Source: JACPDI01 sp035463475 (lineage in GTDB: Bacteria; Acidobacteriota; Vicinamibacteria; Vicinamibacterales; 2-12-FULL-66-21). Taken from it: a stretch of 64,000 nt of DNA. The position numbers and the translations under genes were made by a program. Location: positions 10,116 through 74,115 of the forward strand of contig DATHTE010000024.1 in the NCBI GenBank assembly GCA_035463475.1, in the 5' to 3' direction. Each line of letters starts with the position of its first letter. Position 1 is the stretch's first letter. Of the stretch, positions 60,619-64,000 are shown piece after piece. Below the pieces are notes generated by a model. The model had not been told where the DNA came from. It made no database searches and worked only from the letters and a program-made list of their open reading frames with translations.

Positions 60619-61437
60619 TCACGGTTTGTTGAGTCTCTCCAGCGCCTGCTTCGCCAGGTACACCTCGTTCGTATCGGGGAAGTTCTTGATAACGGCCTCG
60701 AGCGATTCGCGCGCTCGGTCGATCTGTCCCAGCCGCTCGTACGACAGGCCCCGCTTATAGTACGCCTGCGCGACGGCCTGCGTGCCCGGATACGACGCGA
60801 TGACCGTGTCGTACGCCTCGACGGCTTCCTTGAATCTGCCCGCCGCGTAATGCGCCTGCCCGATGTACAGAGCCGCCTCCGGGGCCATCGGCGACCTGGG
60901 GTAGGTCTTCAGGTAGGTCTGGAACCCCTGGATCGCCAGGTCCCACTGGCCGGCCGAGTAGTCACCCTGCGCGAGGTCGAACAGCTGCTTGGGTGTCGTG
61001 CCGGTCGCGGCCGGCGTGTTCGCGTCCGGCGCGCCAGGCATCGGCGGCTGGTCCGGCGCGCCCGGGATCGGAATCTGCGGCGGCGCCATCGCCGTCGTCC
61101 GGATGGCCTCGACATCCTGGCTGAGCGTCGCGATCCGCACGTTCGTCTCGTCCACCTTCTCCCGGACGATGCGGACACCCTGGCCGAGGTTCTCGATGAG
61201 CAGGCGCTGGTCCGCGAAGGCCTTGCGCGTCACGCCGGACTCGTCGTCGATTTTTGCGTTCAGCGTCTTGAGGGTCTCGTTGAGACCGTTCAGCATCTGC
61301 TGGAGCTGCTGGGTCTGTTCCTGGAGCATGCGGAGCTCGGCCATCATGACCCGGTGCTCCCGGTCGGCGGCGCGCGCGGGAGTGATGGCGATGAACGCGA
61401 GGGCGCACGCGGTGGCGAGCGCGGCGGTCCGCTTCAT
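60619..61437 (-). CDS. cpoB: Tol-Pal system coordinator CpoB (YbgF)
   Basis: The 272-residue periplasmic protein has a signal peptide (residues 1-23), a coiled-coil region (RMLQEQTQQLQQMLNGLNETL) and three TPR repeats at the C-terminus (FDLAQGDYSAGQWDLAIQGF, YIGQAHYAAGRFKEAVEAY, YYKRGLSYERLGQIDRA). ATG 61437 follows GAGGA; the upstream GTG at 61452 is less likely. It is the last gene of the tol operon. Confidence 0.92.
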   Translation of the reverse strand: MKRTAALATACALAFIAITPARAADREHRVMMAELRMLQEQTQQLQQMLNGLNETLKTLNAKIDDESGVTRKAFADQRLLIENLGQGVRIVREKVDETNVRIATLSQDVEAIRTTAMAPPQIPIPGAPDQPPMPGAPDANTPAATGTTPKQLFDLAQGDYSAGQWDLAIQGFQTYLKTYPRSPMAPEAALYIGQAHYAAGRFKEAVEAYDTVIASYPGTQAVAQAYYKRGLSYERLGQIDRARESLEAVIKNFPDTNEVYLAKQALERLNKP

Positions 61438-61468
61438 GGCTGTGTTCCTCACTGGGCTGCGATGGGCC

Positions 61469-62044
61469 TCACTTCGCCGTCACAACGAAGTGCGCCCGGC
61501 GGTTCCTGGCCCACGCCTCTTCATTGTGCCCCGGATCGAAGGGAAATTCCTTGCCGTAGCTGATCGTCCGCAGCCGGTCGGCCGAAATGCCCAGCGAAAC
61601 CAGGTAGTTGCGCGCGGCAAGGGCACGCCGCTCGCCGAGCGCCAGGTTGTATTCCGCGGTGCCGCGCTCGTCGCAATGCCCCTCGATCGTAATCGTCCAG
61701 CCAGGGTACCGCTTGAGCAGCTCGGCGTTGGTGTTCAGCGCCGACTGCGCGTCGGACTCGATCTCCGCGCTGTCGAACCCGAAGAACACCGGTTGGAACG
61801 GCGACTCGCGGTTGAGCGTGTCGAGGTCCTTGGCGTTCAGGTCCACCTCCGCCACCGTCGGCTCCGGAGGAATCGTCGGCTCCTGCGTCGGCGCCGGGGG
61901 CGCGGGGGGCTGTGGCGCCGTCGTCGGCTCGGCCGCCGGCGGTGGAGGAGTCGGGCGGGTGACCGGCGGCTGTTTCTTGCGGCAGCCGACGCCCGCGGCA
62001 AGGACGAGCACGATCAGCACCAGCGCAATCGATTTCAAACGCAT
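61469..62044 (-). CDS. pal: Peptidoglycan-associated lipoprotein Pal
   Basis: The 191-residue outer-membrane lipoprotein has a lipobox (AAGVGC, Cys21), a Pro/Thr-rich linker and an OmpA-type peptidoglycan-binding domain with TITIEGHCDERGTAEYN and ALAARNYLVSLGI. It tethers the outer membrane during division together with TolB. It lies between tolB and cpoB. Confidence 0.95.
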   Translation of the reverse strand: MRLKSIALVLIVLVLAAGVGCRKKQPPVTRPTPPPPAAEPTTAPQPPAPPAPTQEPTIPPEPTVAEVDLNAKDLDTLNRESPFQPVFFGFDSAEIESDAQSALNTNAELLKRYPGWTITIEGHCDERGTAEYNLALGERRALAARNYLVSLGISADRLRTISYGKEFPFDPGHNEEAWARNRRAHFVVTAK

Positions 62045-62083
62045 TCATCTCTCCTGAAAGGTCGAACTCTCCTGTGCCTCGTC

Positions 62084-63499
62084 CTACTGGGACCAGCTCG
62101 GGAACCGGTTGTTTCCCGCGTGCGTGATCTGTCGCAGGTCGCGCCCGTCCCGGGCAATCGTGAAGATGTGGGTCCGGCCGGCGCGCGTCGACGTGAACGC
62201 CAGGTGCCGCCCGTTGGGCGCGAACGCCGGGCTCTCGTTCGATCCCTCCCCGAACGTGATCTGGCGGACCACGCCGGTACCGACGTCGAACACCTTGATG
62301 TCGTATCCGCCGCCCGCGCGGCACGTGTAAGCGATCTCGTTGAACGGCGCGACCGACCAGGTCGCCCGATCGCAGTACGACTCCGTCGTCACGCGCCGCA
62401 GGCCGAGACCGTCCGCCCCGACGATGTAGATCGCCGGCGAGCCGCTGCGGTCCGACGTGAACGCGAGTTGCTGGCCGGTCGGTGACCAGGTCGGCGTGCT
62501 GTCGATCGCCGGGTGGTTGGTCAACCGGCGAATCCCGGACCCGTCTGCGTTCGCCGCGTAGATCTCCGCGTTGCCGTCGCGGTTCGACGTGAACGCGACC
62601 CGCTTCCCGTCGGGCGACCATGCGGGGAGGAAATTGTGGATGCGGTCGGTGCCGTTCGCCGGGCGCTCGAGGCGTCCCTCGTAGATGTAGGACACGAAGA
62701 CGTCCGGGAACCCGCGACGATACGACGTGTAGGCGATCGCGCGCCCGTCCGGCGACCAGACGGGCGTGATGTTCAGCGTGCGGTTCACCGTCACGCGCCG
62801 CTGGTTCGCGCCGTCGTAGTCCGCGATGTAGATCTCCTGGATGGTGCGGTCCTCGATCGGGCCGCGGACGCGCTCGCCGTCGCGGTCGGAGGAGAACGTG
62901 AGCTTCGTCCGCGCGACCCCGCGCAGCCCGCGCTGGTGCTGGTGGATCTCGTCGGCGATCGTGTGGGCGTACTGCCGCGGGTTCGCCGCCGTGCCGCCGT
63001 ACTCGCGCGCGAGCACCGACTGCCGCGTGCGCACGTTGTAGAGGCGCACGCGAACCTGCAGGCCGCCCGCGCCGCTGCGCTGCACCGACCCGAGCACGAG
63101 ACCCTCCGTCCCGAGCTCGAGCCACCGCTCGAACGGCGGCGCATCAATCGCGGTCGCCGATGGCACCGAGCGGTAGGTATCGCGCGGGATCAGGTAGAAC
63201 TCGCGCTCGAACTCGAGGTCCCTGAAAAGTACGTCGGCGATGACCTTCGCGGCCTCCACCGTCTCGCGGTCGCTGGAAAGCGCGAGGAAGTCCGGGACGG
63301 CGTAGCGGGGCGGAGCTCCGCCCCCGCCGGTAATCACCAGTTGCAGCTCCGTCGGCTGCCGGGGCTCCTGGGGCGGCGGCTGCGCAGGCGGCTGCTGTGC
63401 CGTCGGCTGTTGCGGTGGCTGCGGCGCAGGCTGCCGGGCTCCGATGATCGCCGCGGCCGCCACGGCCATCGTCGTCGAGAGGAAGATGCGAAGCGTCAT
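62084..63499 (-). CDS. tolB: Tol-Pal translocation protein TolB
   Basis: The 471-residue periplasmic protein has a signal peptide, then an unusual Pro/Gln-rich stretch (about residues 24-50), a TolB N-domain and a PD40 beta-propeller (PVWSPDGRAIAYTS, PAWSPDGKRVAFTSNRDG, PTWSPTGQQLAFTSDRSG). Its start overlaps the stop of the upstream TonB-like gene (ATGA). Confidence 0.92.
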   Translation of the reverse strand: MTLRIFLSTTMAVAAAAIIGARQPAPQPPQQPTAQQPPAQPPPQEPRQPTELQLVITGGGGAPPRYAVPDFLALSSDRETVEAAKVIADVLFRDLEFEREFYLIPRDTYRSVPSATAIDAPPFERWLELGTEGLVLGSVQRSGAGGLQVRVRLYNVRTRQSVLAREYGGTAANPRQYAHTIADEIHQHQRGLRGVARTKLTFSSDRDGERVRGPIEDRTIQEIYIADYDGANQRRVTVNRTLNITPVWSPDGRAIAYTSYRRGFPDVFVSYIYEGRLERPANGTDRIHNFLPAWSPDGKRVAFTSNRDGNAEIYAANADGSGIRRLTNHPAIDSTPTWSPTGQQLAFTSDRSGSPAIYIVGADGLGLRRVTTESYCDRATWSVAPFNEIAYTCRAGGGYDIKVFDVGTGVVRQITFGEGSNESPAFAPNGRHLAFTSTRAGRTHIFTIARDGRDLRQITHAGNNRFPSWSQ

Positions 63500-64000
63500 C
63501 AGCGCTGATACTGAAAAATGAGGTGCACCGTCAGGTGGTCCTCCGTGAATTGCCGCGGCAGCGCGGGGAGCTGTCGGGTGACCAGCACCGCGCGCTGAGC
63601 CTCGCGATCGAGCGCGAAATACCCGCTCGGCTTCTCGAGCTCGATCCCGGTGAGCCGGCCATCGCGCAGGATGGTGAACTTCACCTGTGACTGGCCCGAC
63701 ACCGCCTGCTGGTTGTTCCAGTTGTTCTGGATCAGCTGCAGCATCGTCTGCAGGTACTCGGGACAGCAGAAGTTCCCGACGTCGAGATAACCGCCCGTCG
63801 CGCCGCCGCCCCCGGTAGTCAGTCCGAAGTTGCTCCCTTTCGCGCCCGTCTCGACGCGCGCGCTCCCTTCCTGGATTTCCGTGCCGAAGGCCGGCCGCCG
63901 CGCGCGCGCCTGTTCGGCCGGCTTGGCCACCTTCGGCGGCGGCGTGGACGGGGTCGCGGGCTTTTCCCGCGGAAGCACCATCTCGGGGGGCTTCGGCGCC
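63499..64000 (-). CDS. TolA/TonB-like C-terminal protein, 5'-truncated by the window
   Basis: About 167 residues are visible; the reading frame runs to the window edge, so the N-terminus is outside. A Pro/Lys/Ala linker precedes a TonB/TolA-type C-terminal domain (TMLQLIQNNWNNQQAVSGQS, FTILRDGRLTGIELEKPSGY). TolA is expected between tolR and tolB, which fits. An internal ATG at 63981 is not a likely real start. Confidence 0.85.
   Translation of the reverse strand, partial: APKPPEMVLPREKPATPSTPPPKVAKPAEQARARRPAFGTEIQEGSARVETGAKGSNFGLTTGGGGATGGYLDVGNFCCPEYLQTMLQLIQNNWNNQQAVSGQSQVKFTILRDGRLTGIELEKPSGYFALDREAQRAVLVTRQLPALPRQFTEDHLTVHLIFQYQR

Overview
The window is uniformly GC-rich bacterial chromosome with short intergenic gaps. 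Gene content fits a Gram-negative bacterium: Tol-Pal, Lpt, RpoN, long-form HPF, HprK with RapZ and PTS phosphocarriers, several molybdenum hydroxylases, and proteins built of Asp-box or PD40 beta-propeller repeats. I infer Acidobacteriota, probably near Vicinamibacteria; no rRNA or marker phylogeny is available here to prove it. I see no insertion sequence, prophage, CRISPR array or plasmid feature.

Layout. 0-7.2 kb: a metallophosphoesterase fused to a HAD-like region, a small unknown gene, and a three-gene periplasmic molybdenum hydroxylase operon (2Fe-2S, Mo and PaoB-like FAD subunits). 7.3-13 kb: an inositol-monophosphatase homologue with altered metal ligands, a nucleotidyltransferase-like protein, a secreted low-complexity protein, and a second, two-subunit (IorAB-type) Mo hydroxylase. 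13-21 kb: MsrB, MscL, a peroxiredoxin with a tiny winged-helix gene, a large Asp-box protein, AcyP, Apt, tRNA-Arg(CCU), and a TPR membrane protein. 20.7-31.7 kb, minus strand: PilZ-like protein, TPR/sigma-54 activator, agmatinase-family enzyme, deoxyhypusine-synthase-like enzyme, an HExxH/PD40/beta-barrel protein and MutS. 31.7-35 kb, plus strand: TsaB, RimI, DUF465 protein, Psd, PssA. 35-42.3 kb: a giant NtrY-like kinase, a membrane protein, an aminotransferase and a PQQ-type propeller.

From 42.35 to 59.87 kb fourteen plus-strand genes (guaA, dnaE, accA, recJ, fused lptC-lptA, lptB, rpoN, hpf, hprK, rapZ, EIIA, HPr, EI, cupin) run with overlaps or gaps of at most a few dozen bases. They link nucleotide, DNA, lipid and LPS metabolism to a regulatory PTS that has no sugar permease nearby. 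The minus-strand end carries ssb, cpoB, pal, tolB and a TolA/TonB-like fragment.

Two patterns run through the window. First, several gene 3' ends carry short-unit inverted repeats of unrelated unit sequence; the two around ssb are the most striking. Second, many start codons lie 7-9 nt after a TANNNT -10-like hexamer with no Shine-Dalgarno sequence, suggesting leaderless transcripts, and three compact divergent gene pairs share one overlapping, face-to-face -10.
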